Shown in pieces: positions 47,843 through 58,975 of a stretch of 64,000 bases of DNA. The translations under genes were made by a program, and so were the position numbers. Position 1 is the first letter of the stretch. Each line of letters begins with the position of its first letter. The notes under the pieces were generated by a model. The model had not been told where the DNA came from, made no database searches, and saw only the letters and a program-made list of their open reading frames with translations. Source of the DNA: Scenedesmus sp. ARA3. Its lineage: Eukaryota > Chlorophyta > Chlorophyceae > Sphaeropleales > Scenedesmaceae. The DNA lies in contig RWJK01001481.1 in assembly GCA_004335835.1 (NCBI GenBank), positions 7,129-71,128 of the forward strand, read 5' to 3'.

Positions 47843-48898
47843 TCCATGCTCAGTCTAAGACATCGCCCCTAGAAAAGGCAGCAAAGTGTGGTCCCACCTA
47901 TGACACCAGCAGCTCATGCCCCACGCCACCGACAACACTTGAAGCCTTTGCCTGCCCTACGACACAGGTGACACCCTACCTGCAGCGACGACTCTTCAGC
48001 AAAGAGTGATGCCACTTTTAAAACCAGCAGCTTGCGGCCCGCCCCACTGACAACACCACATAACGGCACTCGCCTGTCCAGTGACGACCCACTGTTGACA
48101 GCACACTGAAACAGCCTGCAGTCCACACACTGGATGCTGTCACGTCGGCTCACCTGCAGGGGGCTTTCTTCTGCAAAGTGTGGCGCCACGGTCGACACCA
48201 GCAGCTTGCGCCCCACACTACTGACAATGCTTCAAGCCATTGCCTGCCTAGCCACGGCTGAACCTGCACTCCTTACCTGCAGGGGGCTTTCTTCTGCAAA
48301 GTGTGGCGCCACGGTTGACACCAGCAGCTTGCGCCCCACCCCGCACATGCCCAGCTGCCCTGCCAACCTGTCCACGCCGCAGTCCCTGGGGCAGGCCTTG
48401 CAGTTTGCCAATTCCTGTAGACAGCAGCATGGTGATATGATGTAAAGCAGTGACACAATGTCAGCCAGTGGTGCCAGCTGCCCTGCCAGCCTGTCCACGC
48501 CGCAGTCCCTGGGGCACGCCCGGCAGTCCGCCAGCTCCTGCTCGGCAGCAGCAGCAGCATGGTTTGATTCAACGGTCATTCTCAGCCAGTGCTTTTAGGG
48601 GAGTTGGAGGACTGTCCACGCCGAAGTCCCTGGGGCAGCCGCGACAGTCTGACAGCAGCAGCAGCAGCAGCAGCAGCATAGTTGGATTTGAAAGTCAATC
48701 TCAGCCAGTGCACAAGGGGCATTCAGAGGCATGTCCACACCGCAGTCCCTGGGGCAGGCGCGGCAGTCTGACAGCTCCTGCAATTGTACAGCAGCATGCT
48801 AAAGTGACGAAATAGTGACAGACAGCAACCATGTACTGGCCTGTGGACAGTGTCACTGCCACAGTCCCTGGGGCAGGCACGGCAGTCCGCCAGCTCCT

Positions 48899-48966
<68 letters not shown>

Positions 48967-49580
48967 TTGAATTTGAAAGTCAATCTCAGCCAGGGCTTTT
49001 GCAGGATTTGGAGGACTGTCCACGCTGCAGTCCCTGGGGCACGCCGTGCAATCTGCCAGCTCCTGCAGAGCGGCAAATGAACACACGCGGTTACTTTCGC
49101 TGATGTGCTGCGGGGCAAACCCTGCTGACTTCAGTGTTGCGGGCATGCACCGTGGTGGTATGTGACAACAGCTGCAGTGCAGCTTGATTGCGCAAACGTA
49201 TTAGCGTAATGCCTGCCAGGCACGGCTCTTCTTACCTTTTCTGCTGCCTTTGGGGGCATGCGCCCCAACTCCCAGTTAGCCAGTGCTACGGCTGCTGGGG
49301 CGGTATGTTTGCAGCCCACCACCGCCTGTTAGGCATGCCTCTGCCTCTGCGAGTACTTCTGCTCACCTTTTCTGCTGCCTTCAGCTTTGCCGGCATGCGC
49401 CCCAGGCGGTAGGTGGTTACTGCTGCAGGCACATAATCTTCAACAAGGAAAGGCGGGGCCAAGTGCAGACCCCGCCGCTGCTGCTGCTGCTGCTGCTGCC
49501 ATGGGTGCCACGCGCGTGTCTGCTGTCGCCAAGGGTGCTGCCGCTGCCAGTGCTGCTGCTGCTGCTGCTGCCGCTGCCAG

Positions 49581-49612
<32 letters not shown>

Positions 49613-49969
49613 ACCCCTCGCATTCCGCAGGAAACTAAGGGGCTGCCTGCAGGCTTCTGCTGGTGGTTTGTTAGGGCAGGCCGTGCCAGGCAGCAGGTGC
49701 CTGTCCTTCTGCTGTTGCTGCTGATGCTGCTGGGGTTGCTGCGGCTGGGCTTGTTGCTTCGCAGAGTACTGATCACGTTGGCTGTCGTGCTGCACGTGGC
49801 TGGCTACAAGGCAGCTGCTGCTGACACCAGCCTGCTGCAAGTGCTGCTCCAACTGCCTGCTTACGATCGCTGCAGGCGCTACGTGTCCGACTGCCGCCTG
49901 AGTAAGGCCTAAAAGCAGTTTGCTCGCAAACAGCATGTGCTGCAGGCTGTGCGGGGCAATGAGCACCAT
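44667..49969 (-). CDS. PflX-family radical SAM iron-sulfur protein (COG1313-like)
   Basis: Seven exons in phase, 501 residues: 49367-49969, 48277-48414, 47615-47705, 47021-47127, 46458-46682, 45117-45244 and 44667-44880. Start ATG 49969. The radical SAM CxxxCxxC motif is CNLRCVFC at about residue 260, following GSGTVFF. Other family blocks are CKACPRDCGVDR (extra cysteines), GNCHNINFVTPEHVAPQ, IPIIYNTSAYDGL, DGLVDIYMPDFK, EMHRQV, GLLLRHLVMPG and YVHIMEQYSP. These match the PflX group, named after pyruvate formate-lyase activases but of unestablished substrate. The N-terminal ~190 residues are Gln-rich and may include a targeting peptide. Nearly every exon edge has copies in adjoining introns, and CAG/CTG tracts sit at several acceptors. 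It is divergent to gluconokinase. Confidence 0.9.
45288..45648 (-). repeat. Three 5'-edge copies of radical SAM exon 45117-45244
   Basis: Copies with acceptors near 45366, 45522 and 45645 lie upstream of the exon. The farthest copy, VGDLVFSPDGLAKRGLLLRHLVM, differs from the real exon at six codons, all synonymous (GTT/GTG, GTA/GTG, TTT/TTC, TCT/TCC, GAT/GAC, CGC/CGT). The two nearer ones are more degraded and frame-shifted. Confidence 0.87.
45960..46385 (-). repeat. Two 3'-edge copies of radical SAM exon 46458-46682
   Basis: 46216-46370 carries SLALMDGLAEIYMPDFKLFTAESGQRYAKARDYAEVAKAAIKKMHRQ in frame with donor. In the compared stretch about eight changes are synonymous and five are not. 45970-46110 is a shorter, frame-shifted older copy. 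A small 5'-edge relic (GLNMSMIYNT) lies upstream at about 46775-46815. Confidence 0.85.
47195..47256 (-). repeat. 5'-edge copies of radical SAM exons 47021-47127 and 47615-47705
   Basis: 47198-47250 repeats GFELSGVELADWMMKL with acceptor, upstream of exon 47021-47127. A comparable copy of the start of exon 47615-47705 (GWNGSGTV) lies upstream of it at about 47743-47797, next to a CAG tract. Confidence 0.83.
47880..48228 (-). repeat. Three 3'-edge copies of radical SAM exon 48277-48414
   Basis: GRKLLVSTVAPHFAEESPLQ plus donor at about 48160-48225 (a synonymous Ser TCG/TCA visible), and more diverged copies at 48010-48060 and 47880-47935. Confidence 0.85.
48478..49080 (-). repeat. Five 5'-edge copies of radical SAM exon 48277-48414, interleaved with CAG tracts
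   Basis: Copies of ELADCxACPRDCGVDxxA with acceptors near 48540, 48645, 48780, 48900 and 49072, upstream of the full exon. CAG (sense CTG) tracts at 48656-48678 and 48901-48961 sit directly at or between them. The repeated ACPRDC motif is preserved in most copies. Confidence 0.88.
49120..49295 (-). repeat. 3'-edge copies of radical SAM exon 1
   Basis: 49238-49288 repeats LGRMPxKAAEK plus donor downstream of exon 1. A degenerate second copy lies near 49125-49150. Confidence 0.7.
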
Positions 49970-50356
49970 GTCTCGGGACTACTTCTTGCAGACAACCCTA
50001 ATGTGCGAGCGCCGTTCGCCTGCAAGGTGAATCACGGCTCGCCATGCTCCAAACAAGTAACATCTGTACTCAATACAGTTCTGATGAGTTGTGTCCATCA
50101 GAGGAAGGGTGTACGACGACATACAACAGCACCACTGGTGACTGAGTAACAGTGACAAGGCGTTCTGCGTGTTACGTGTCACGGACGTTCAGAATACACT
50201 GCACGCATGATTATGAGGATCGAAAGCTGAACGAGGTTTGACGCTGGATGCTTTGGTGTAACTGCCACGCCCCTGCACTTACTGCTGCTGTATGTGCTGT
50301 ATTCAGCAACCTGACACAGCTATTATGGCAATCCACGTAACCCGAGTGTGGCAACA
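49970..50356. promoter_or_regulatory. Divergent intergenic region between the radical SAM and gluconokinase genes
   Basis: About 390 bases between divergent start codons; expected to contain both promoters. No specific element recognised. Confidence 0.45.
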
Positions 50357-51581
50357 ATGATCCATCCAATGAAACACAACTGCACAGTGACAAAGATCCA
50401 TGCTGCACCATTGCGGAAGCGCTCAACCACCATGGGTTGTACTGCAGTCACTGCGACGCGGCAGCAGCAACACTGCAGCGCTGCACCGCTGATCTATGTG
50501 ATCATGGGCGTGAGTGGATGTGGAAAGAGGTTGGTGAAGCAGTTTTGAGTGCAGCAGCATTGCTTCTTATGCCACTTTTTGCAGAATACAGAAGTTTGTG
50601 CTGCTGCTCCCACTCGCGTTCCCGTCCGGTTCTGGAACAGAGACCAAGCCAACACAGACTCAACTTGTTGAACTGAAAGAGAGACAGCAAGACTCGATCC
50701 ATGGATCCGCTGAATTTTATTTAAAGCTGTGCTGTGCTGTTTGGTTGATGCAGCACTGTGGCAGAGCTGCTTGCAGGGAAGCTGTCCTGCAAGTTCTACG
50801 ATGCTGATGCGTACCACCCAGCAGCAAACATCAGTTGAGCACCCATTGCAGGCACCCCTCGAGCAGTGCCAGCAGTGAAACAGAAGTATAGCCTTGAAAC
50901 AGCAGCATCTCTGCTGGATAGAAACCATGTGTGCGCCGCCTGAACTACACTGTTAGTGTGTCCTGCAACAGTGTGTCCTGCAACAGCAACCCAGGATTGC
51001 CACAGTAGTCCTGCAACAGCAATTTACATGCATGGATGCCTCTTGCTTCTTGCCGTTATCAACAGGTATGTGTTTAGTATCTTGCAGGAAAGATGTCTGC
51101 AGGCATTCCTTTGACAGATGAGGACCGCCTGCCGTGGCTGCAGCAGCTGGCAGAGCTGCTGCGGGGTCATGTGGCCAGGTGAGCAGCACGCGTGGCAGTG
51201 CTGCTTGGCTGATGTTGTGCTGCATTCTGGTTGCAGCAAGCATGATGGGCAACAGCCGTTGCATCATCGTAGGTGAAGCTGGCTGCAGACGTCTTGTGGT
51301 TGGTTGTGCTGCTGCACCTGCAGCTGCAAAACGCGCACTGCATTATATGGAGTTGCTGCCCTCACTACCCTCCTCTGTGCGGCCGATCTAATGCTGTTGC
51401 AAAACCGCTGGCTTCTGTGAAAGTAAATAAACATCTGAATATGCTGATGAACTCGGACAACAACAAACATTGGAATGTGGGGCTGTCCGCCACACGTGTG
51501 CTGTATGCTGTGCAGCAACACGCCTGCAGTGCTGGCCTGCTCCGCACTCACGCCGGCTTACAGGCAGCTGCTGTTTAGTGC

Positions 51582-51619
<38 letters not shown>

Positions 51620-52351
51620 CAAACGATGTAGCAGCACAGCCAGCACAGGATGCCACGGCCGGATCACATAGAGCAGCATCGCTGGCGGCAGCAGCAGCAG
51701 CAGCAGCAACAGGTGTCGTGTCAGCAGCAAGACCTCCAGCAGTACATGGTGCTGCTGCATCACTCTCGCAAGGCTCTTGCATTGCCTTCGTGAGTGGCAC
51801 AGCTTGCTGTTTACTTTGCTTGAGCAATTGTGCTTGCGCTGGTGCTTGTGCAGTGCTTATTATCACTGTCAGCCGTATCTCACTCAGCGCATAGCGTGAC
51901 CAAACCATGCACTGTCACATGCAGATCTTTGTTAGCGCTGTGGCGCTTGCACAGCTGCATTGCGCTAGTGCCCATCGGACTTACAGAAACCAGGCACAGG
52001 TCAACCCTGCAAGCTGTTAGCCCTCACACAAGTCCATCACACATTGGCTAGCCAATGTCTAAGTTGATCAGTCAACTGCTTGCATCTTCTGCTTGGCTCT
52101 GCTGCTGCCTGCAGGTGCTGCTGAACCCTCCGCCTGAGCAGCTGCTGCTGCGGCTGCAGCAGCGAGCAGCATCAGGCAGCCACTTCATGCCTGCAAGCCT
52201 GCTGCAGTCGCAGCTGCAGCAGCTGAGCTACAGCGAAGATGAGATGCACCTAGTGTTCAACGGCAATGAGCAGGCAGCAGAGCAGATTGTGGAAGCAATC
52301 ATGGCACACAGAGCAGCACACGATGCGAATGCAGCAGCAGCAGAAGGATGA
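50357..52351 (+). CDS. Gluconokinase (GntK/IdnK type)
   Basis: Phosphorylates D-gluconate to 6-phosphogluconate with ATP, feeding the oxidative pentose phosphate pathway. Five exons in phase, 284 residues: 50357-50529, 50754-50833, 51088-51178, 51516-51789 and 52115-52351. Motifs in order: P-loop IYVIMGVSGCGKS (about residue 50), FYDADAYHPAANI, KMSAGIPLTDEDRLPWLQQL, AVLACSALTPAYRQLL, a ~70-residue Gln/Ala-rich insertion from a CAG tract at 51583-51618, then VLLNPPPEQLLLRLQQR and GSHFMPASLLQSQLQQL near the C-terminus. The insertion sits between the ACSAL helix and the next strand and is the main departure from the compact family. The N-terminal ~45 residues could be a targeting sequence. Unlike its neighbours, it shows no exon-edge copies. 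Confidence 0.92.
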
Positions 52352-53110
52352 GATGAAGCGACTTTTGTTGGTTTTGTATATGTGCTGATAAAGTGACAAA
52401 CCCTCCGCGTTATATGGCATCAACAGCATCAAGTATGCATGCGACCACCAGGCACTTTGATGTGTTTGTGTAGATTTGCTCACCCACAGCGCTAGCTGCT
52501 AGCCTGCATCCTCTCTTGCAGCTTTTTCTTCATGCAGTAGTGCTCCTTCTTCCCAGCAGGAGCGCTGTGATAATAAATCAATTTCTTTTCTTATGCTTGT
52601 GCGCGGATCTGCAGCCACGCGCCACGGTGGTCTGGCAGAGAGGCTCTCTGAGAGAGCAGCACATGGTCCATGGTTGTTGACTGCACAGCAACAGCGCGCA
52701 CATGCAGCTGCTTGCCGCGTGAAGTAAAGAAGTATTGGTGTCTTTATTTCTGCTGACTATGTCTCAACGTGTCTGCTGATGCGCCATTGTGACCTCCGCG
52801 AGTACGATTCCAGTTCCGATGCTCTAAGCCCTATAGGCAGTTCCTAATTGCTGCTGGATCGGTCGTCAGCACCGCTGGAACTGCAAGCTCTGGTGTCAAC
52901 CCTTCAAGAATTTGTTGACAGTGGCATTCTCTCTCTGCAAACTCTGCAGGTCCTCAGCTTTGCTGCACATGTGCATCAAGTTCTCGGTGCCAGTCGGTCA
53001 CGTTTAGCTTGAAGCACAATACTCAAAACAAAATTGCATTATAACAGCTTTTAAACGTATCTCGACAACCACAGGAGCCCCCAACGCTTACAGCAGCAGC
53101 AGCAAGCACC
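52352..53110. other. Intergenic interval between gluconokinase and GST
   Basis: About 760 bases; no coding feature recognised. The last ~100 bases are the likely 5' leader and promoter of the GST gene, ending in CAGCAGCAG triplets before the ATG. Confidence 0.45.
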
Positions 53111-55645
53111 ATGAGCAGCAGCAGCGCACCAGTCCCAGTGCTCACTTACTTCAATGTGCCCGGGAGGGGAGAGATTGCACGGCTGCTGTTCACAATCGGC
53201 AAGGTGGATTTTGAGGTGGGCAGCGGATGCTCAGCTAGCGAAGCAGCTCTTCTGATGTAGTGCACGCCTGTGCATCTGACTCAGCAGCACCAGTGCGCAC
53301 TGGTGCATGCACTGCTGCGCAGCTACACTGCTGCGCAGCTGCACTGCTGCTAAGCACATCACTCAACGCCGCAATTTTGTCAAAGCCTTGCATCCAGGCT
53401 TACAAAAGCCACTGTGGCGCAACACACAAAGATTCTCTGTACGACACATGCAGCTCTGCGGCTAGCAGCATGCAGCATGCTGTCTGCAGCATGCTGTCTG
53501 TGCAAACACTGGCGTTGCTAGAATCAGTGCGACACAGCTCACTGCCCTGCACGCCATGCGTGCTGTCCTTGACCTTGCAGGACAAGCAGGTGGTTTTTGA
53601 AGAATGGGGTGCTCTGAAGCCCACTACGCCATTCGGGCAGATCCCCATCCTGCAAGTTGGGGATACTGTTGCGGCACAGAGCGCCGCCATAGGTGAGCCG
53701 GCAGGGATTCCTCGCATGACCTGTTGTCATGCTAGGAAGCAAAAACAGAACCTTTGCTGCAAACAGTGCAGCTGCTTGGGGCTGCAGCACACCTGCACGG
53801 ATGTGTCTACAACCAAGGTTGCTGCTGTTGCCAAAGCAACCTGCTTGCTTGTCCCTTCCGCCCATTTTTCGATTTTGTTTCTGCAGACCACTATGCTGCC
53901 AAGCTAGCAGGCTTGCAGCCGCAGGACCCCCTGCAGGCGCTGCTGGTGGACCAAACCTATTACTTCGTGACATCAGACATACACACAGCGGTGAGCACAC
54001 AAGCTACGAGCGCTGCACACATCAGCGCATGTCAGCGGATCTGCTGACACTCTAGAGTACGCAGAAGCACTGCATTATGGTGCCAGCACTGCCTGACGTA
54101 CTGCATATTGACATCCAGCATGCACATCAGCAGCGCATGCAAGGCGGCACAGAACTGCAACTCCTATGAGCCTCTCGTAGGCTCCTGACTGGGGTTCCCA
54201 CTCCTCGTTGAGTGGAGCATGTAATGTAATGTAATGTATGCAACACAGGCGCGATGCCTGTTTCATTCATTGCCCTAGCTACTAAGCACCGTGATGCTTG
54301 CTTCTGAGGGCTTGCAAGCCTCCCTACCTCCTACTGCTGTTGAAACTTTCCCAGTGCAGCAGTTGCTGAAGCAGGCGCGCGCCACTGCCTGCTGCTGCTG
54401 CTGCTGCGGATGTGCAGCTGATCTCCCCCACAGCAAAACTAGCGGGTGAGGAGCAGCTCAAGGCAAGGCAGGCGCTGTCTGCGCCTGGTGGGCCCCTCAA
54501 AAGCAAGCTGGCACAACTGGAGAAGTTAGTGGTGAGTTGATTACAGCCCAGTAGTGTATGTTGAACTTATGATGTTCCTTGCAAGCGTTGCGTAGTTGTT
54601 TTCACGGCGCAACAGTTGGCCAATTGAGAGCAAGCTGGGGCAGCTGGAGCAGCTAGTGGTGAGCTGTTGTGCAGCAGGAGTGGTTGTTTTGTTTTGTATG
54701 AGCAGATCGAGGCAAGGCAGGCGCTGTCTGCGCCTGGTGGGCCCCTCAAAAGCAAGCTGGCTCAGCTGGAGAAGCTGGTGGTGAGCTGAGTGCAACAAGA
54801 GCATGACGTTGTGTCGTTTTCCAAAAGCGTCACGAACCTTGTATGCACTGCTTGGTGATTGTACTGTTTTGATGGCGCAACAATGGGCCACTTGGGAGCA
54901 AGGATGATGGGACAGGTTGAGATCAAGTTCTGTGCAGGTGCAGCTCTGGCGTTCTGAGATAGAATACTAGTGTCGACGGTTGTGTTGCCTTTTGCAGTGC
55001 ACACTTCACAAGTCTCAATGCAGCTTTGCTTATCATTTTGTAACAAGCCGCATTGCTGAGGCTGCTTGACATGCCTGCCCTGCTGCATGCACGTGCAGGC
55101 AGGGCGCTCCGGCAAGTTCATTGTGGGTGAGCAGCTGAGCCTGGCTGACCTGTCCATCTTCAACTTCCTGGGCATGCTCAAGTCAGGCTTCTGGGCAGGT
55201 GGGATATCCATTGCAATTCTTGATATGTAGACTGCAGTGCAACACCGTGTTGCACGTGACGTGCATGTGTCGCACAGACAACAGAATTGACAGACAAATG
55301 CAGCGTCCGTATATATTATCTTCTATATATACAGACGAATTGCTCGCACCAGTTATCCTGGGATTTGGCGGTCTTCAACTTTCTGGGCATGCTCAAGTCA
55401 GGCCTCTGGGCAGGTGGGTGGGCTGATGCTCCTGCAGCTGGTGTATGTTGGGTTGGTGCACATGCATTTTCGCAGCCACGTGTGTCTGATTAGTCATTGC
55501 TGTTGCTTCATTGCTACTGCCCTCATTGCCGCATTGCTGCCAGGCTGCTTCCATCATGCTGGAAAGCAGGAGATTGCAAACCTGTGTTTGCAGCTCAATA
55601 GCCACACTGCAGCTGCTGGATCCACTGACATGCGAGCACAGTTGC

Positions 55646-55680
<35 letters not shown>

Positions 55681-55832
55681 CTGTTGCAGGCATCCCTGCT
55701 GATGTGGCTTCAGACTTCCCTGCCCTGACAGTTTTCAGGAACCAGATAGCCAGCCTGCCAGAGATTGCAGCCTACTACGCAGCAGCAACAGATGAGCTGC
55801 GGGTCAAGGGTTACAGGCCAGATGAGGCCTGA
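53111..55832 (+). CDS. Glutathione S-transferase, sigma-like class
   Basis: Conjugates or isomerises substrates with glutathione; probably cytosolic, as no signal is visible. Six exons in phase, 225 residues: 53111-53215, 53581-53692, 53887-53990, 54418-54531, 55099-55198 and 55690-55832. The N-terminal thioredoxin-fold half has LTYFNVPGRGEIARLLF with the likely catalytic Tyr13, then PFGQIPILQVGD (cis-Pro turn) and AQSAAI (glutathione gamma-glutamyl site; usually QSxAI). The helical half ends SGKFIVGEQLSLADLSIFNFL and LPEIAAYYAA. Exon 4 uses an acceptor at 54416-54417, just after a CTG tract; an alternative one 16 bases later would put a stop in frame. Exons 4 and 5 have 3'-edge copies. Confidence 0.92.
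54598..54786 (+). repeat. Two 3'-edge copies of GST exon 54418-54531
   Basis: Copies end at donors near 54658 and 54781, downstream of the exon. The second (about 54714-54780) is identical over its first half and then differs at Ala, Gln and Leu codons, all synonymous. The first is shorter with more changes. Confidence 0.87.
55362..55414 (+). repeat. 3'-edge copy of GST exon 55099-55198
   Basis: FNFLGMLKSGLWAG plus donor, downstream of the exon, with one synonymous Phe change and one Phe to Leu. Confidence 0.83.
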
Positions 55833-56599
55833 ATCTCATGCTGCTGCTATCGATCCAGGAGTTTGCAGCTGAAGCGTGGTAGTACACAATGCAGCGTGCA
55901 CATAACGGTTCCAGGCGAGAGGCTCGAGGACGGCAGCAGTGTGTGGCTCAGAAAGGGCGTGCACAAAGTCAATGGCTCGAGCATTGCGCAGCCCTAAAAG
56001 CGCTGTCACTGATACCGCTGTGGCACAGCAGTTCCAGCCTGACACTTGGTGCTGCTTTGACTTTGAAAGGGTCATTCATGGCGGCTGTTTTCCCGCATTA
56101 CTGCAGGCAGCGTGCTGGACAGCGGCTTTGGCTGTTGCTGTGCTATCCTTTCTTTCTGTTGTTCATGAGCTGATCGTAAGAGCATATCATTGTGGCAAGC
56201 ATGGTGCCAATGCTGGGAACTGAATCATCCTGTCACACGGTGCAGGGTATCAAGTAGCAGCCGCCTGGTCGCCATTTCAACTGTGAACATCTTTACCACG
56301 CGAAAGCCTTCCGGGAACTTCCGCCAGTCTTCAAGCCAACAACAGGCTCCGTGGTACCCGGGTTGAGCATGTTAGACCATTAAATTCAATTTGCAGCAGG
56401 CGTTACCTCCTGACAGCAGCAGCTCTCATGCCTACAACAACGTCAACTTGCAGCAACGGCTGCAACCAGCAACTGTGATATGTGTATCAACAACAGCAAC
56501 ACAGTCCCCTACATGCACAGGACATGCCGCATCACCCGTCACTCTCCCTCAGCAAATGCGCTCAAACTCGATCACACGCAATCACTGGCAGCGCAGTTG
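55833..56599. other. Convergent intergenic interval between GST and the RAP gene
   Basis: About 770 bases of 3' flanks. Open stretches here overlap on both strands and show no motif. No gene recognised. Confidence 0.45.
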
Positions 56600-56722
56600 T
56601 CACAGTGCTGCTGCAACTTTACCAGCCAGGTAGGTAACCAACACCTGCTGCCGGCCTGCAGCTGGCTGCGCTGCTGAGACAGTGCTGCCTGCACTGCAAC
56701 TTGCCGCGAATTCAAGATCCCT

Positions 56723-56771
<49 letters not shown>

Positions 56772-58920
56772 GCCACAGCGCTGCTGCTGCTGCTGCCAAG
56801 CTGCTGGACATCATGCCAGGGCACCCGCACGACTGCATAGCCCCGCGCACGCAGCGCCCTGCTTCGTAACAAGCTCTCGTCATTCAGATGCTGCGCAGGG
56901 TACAGGAAGTGCTGTGGCCCATCCACCTCAACTGCCAGCAGCAGCTGCTGCATGCCATCTCTGCCGCCGGTTGCAACTTCAGCTGCTCCTGCTGCCGTGG
57001 ACTCCGCGCTGCTGCCGCTTGCTGCATTATGTGCCAAACCAGCAGCACCTGCTCCAGCAGCAGCCTCAAGCAGCTGCTGCCTGCTGGTCACTACAGCAGC
57101 AATGTCGATGCTGTAGCAGCCATCATCTGTAAGTGCTTCAAGCTGCACATTTGACAAGCCCGGCAGCTTGCGCAGTGCAGCGGCTACATGTCCTTGTAAT
57201 GATGACGGTCGCGTCACTGCTGCCTGTGCGCACCAGTCCTGCCTGCACTGCTGTAGCTGCTCAGCTGATAGAACTGTTGCTAGCCCTGCATTTTTGAATA
57301 TGTCAGCTGCTGCTGCTGCGGCGGCTGGGTCGCTGTCTGCCTCTCCAGCTGGTGCTGCTGTTGTGCTTGCTGCCTCAGCTGCTGCACAGTCATGCAGCCA
57401 CAAGTGCACTTGGTACAGCTGGCAGCGCTGCTCCACAGTCATCTCTGCAACAGCACTTGCACTGCTGGCTGAGATAGCAGCTAGCTGCTGCACCAGCTGC
57501 AGCACAGTGCTCCTGCAGCTGTGGCAGTTGCCGACAGCCGCAGCCCAGCACATCAGAGTGGCCCACTCAGGCAAGAGACGCTGCTGTGCTGCATCCGCCT
57601 CAGCTGCTGGTGCCTCAGCAGGGGCTGAATCTGCTGCTGTTACTGCTGCTGCTGGTAGGTATGGCTGTATAACTGCCTGCCGCACGTCATCCTTGAGGTG
57701 GTTCAGGGAAGCTAGTGCAGCAAGCAGCTGGCTGCACTTTGCTGCACCCAGCCGCCACTGATGGTCTCGGTGCTGTGACTGCACCTGTTCTGCTGCATGC
57801 TGCTGCTGCTGCTGCTGCTGCAAGTGACGGGGCCTCCAAGGTGCTGACGGCCATAAAGACACCTCTGCTGCTGCTGTTGCTGCTTCTGCTGCTGCTGCTG
57901 CTGGTGATGCTGCAGCCGCCCCCAACCCGCTTTGCTGCAGCTTATCCACTGCATCGACCAGCCGTAGCTCCTTACAAACTGCATCCAGCAGCTGCGGCTC
58001 AGCAACTCCCATCTCCCCACAGGCCCACACCACATCCAGCAGTGCTACTGTGGTCAGCTTAGCCAAGCTGCCAGCTTGCAGCAGCTGCCGCAGCAGCCGG
58101 TGCAGGGCTTGCTGCAGCAGCTCCTGATGCCTGTTGCTCCAGCTGCTGCTGCTGCTGCTGCCTTGCAGCTCGTCACCGTAGAAGTAAGCACGAGTCAAGC
58201 TGAGCACACACATTGAAACGTCATCGCTGCCTGCATCGATCTGCAGCCGCCAGCCAATCTCCTGTAGCAGCAGCAGCAGCAGCAGCAGTAACAGTGACAT
58301 CACAAACATCTTGTTTTGAAGCAAGTTGCTTGCTGAGAGGCATCTTTGAAGCACACAAAAGTGGGGAAGTTTCATAGCATGCCAGCTGGTTGTTGTGGGA
58401 AGGATGCACAATGTGCTGCAGCGTTGAAACACATGCAATGCGTTCATTGATACAACTTCATTGATGCAACCGAGACTGCATGACATTGCAAACAGCAGGC
58501 ACAGCGTAAGAATGTCAAAGGCCCCTCACCTGTGTAAGCTGCACCAGCACTGGCACCAGCGAGTCAGCCTGAGCAGCATCCATGCTCTGCATGCCCCTGC
58601 TGCTGCTGCTGCTGCTGGCCTGCAGCAGCGCAGACCGCTGCAGCTTGGTGTTGGCATACATCATCAGTGCTGCGCTTGTTGCGCCAGCCTCCTCTACCTT
58701 TGCCATGTAGGCCTTGACTATCCAGTTGAGGTCATCTGCCTTCACTGCTAGGCCCAGTGCAGCGGCTGCATACAGCGCGGTAGACATGTTGACGCTGTCT
58801 GCCTGGCTGATGCTGCTGCGCTGCAGGAAGATGCTTAGCAGCTGCTGCACCTGCTTCTGGGGAACCAGCACAGCACTGAACTCCTGTCCCTGGCTGTCCT
58901 GCTGCTGCACTGCAAACTCT

Positions 58921-58975
<55 letters not shown>

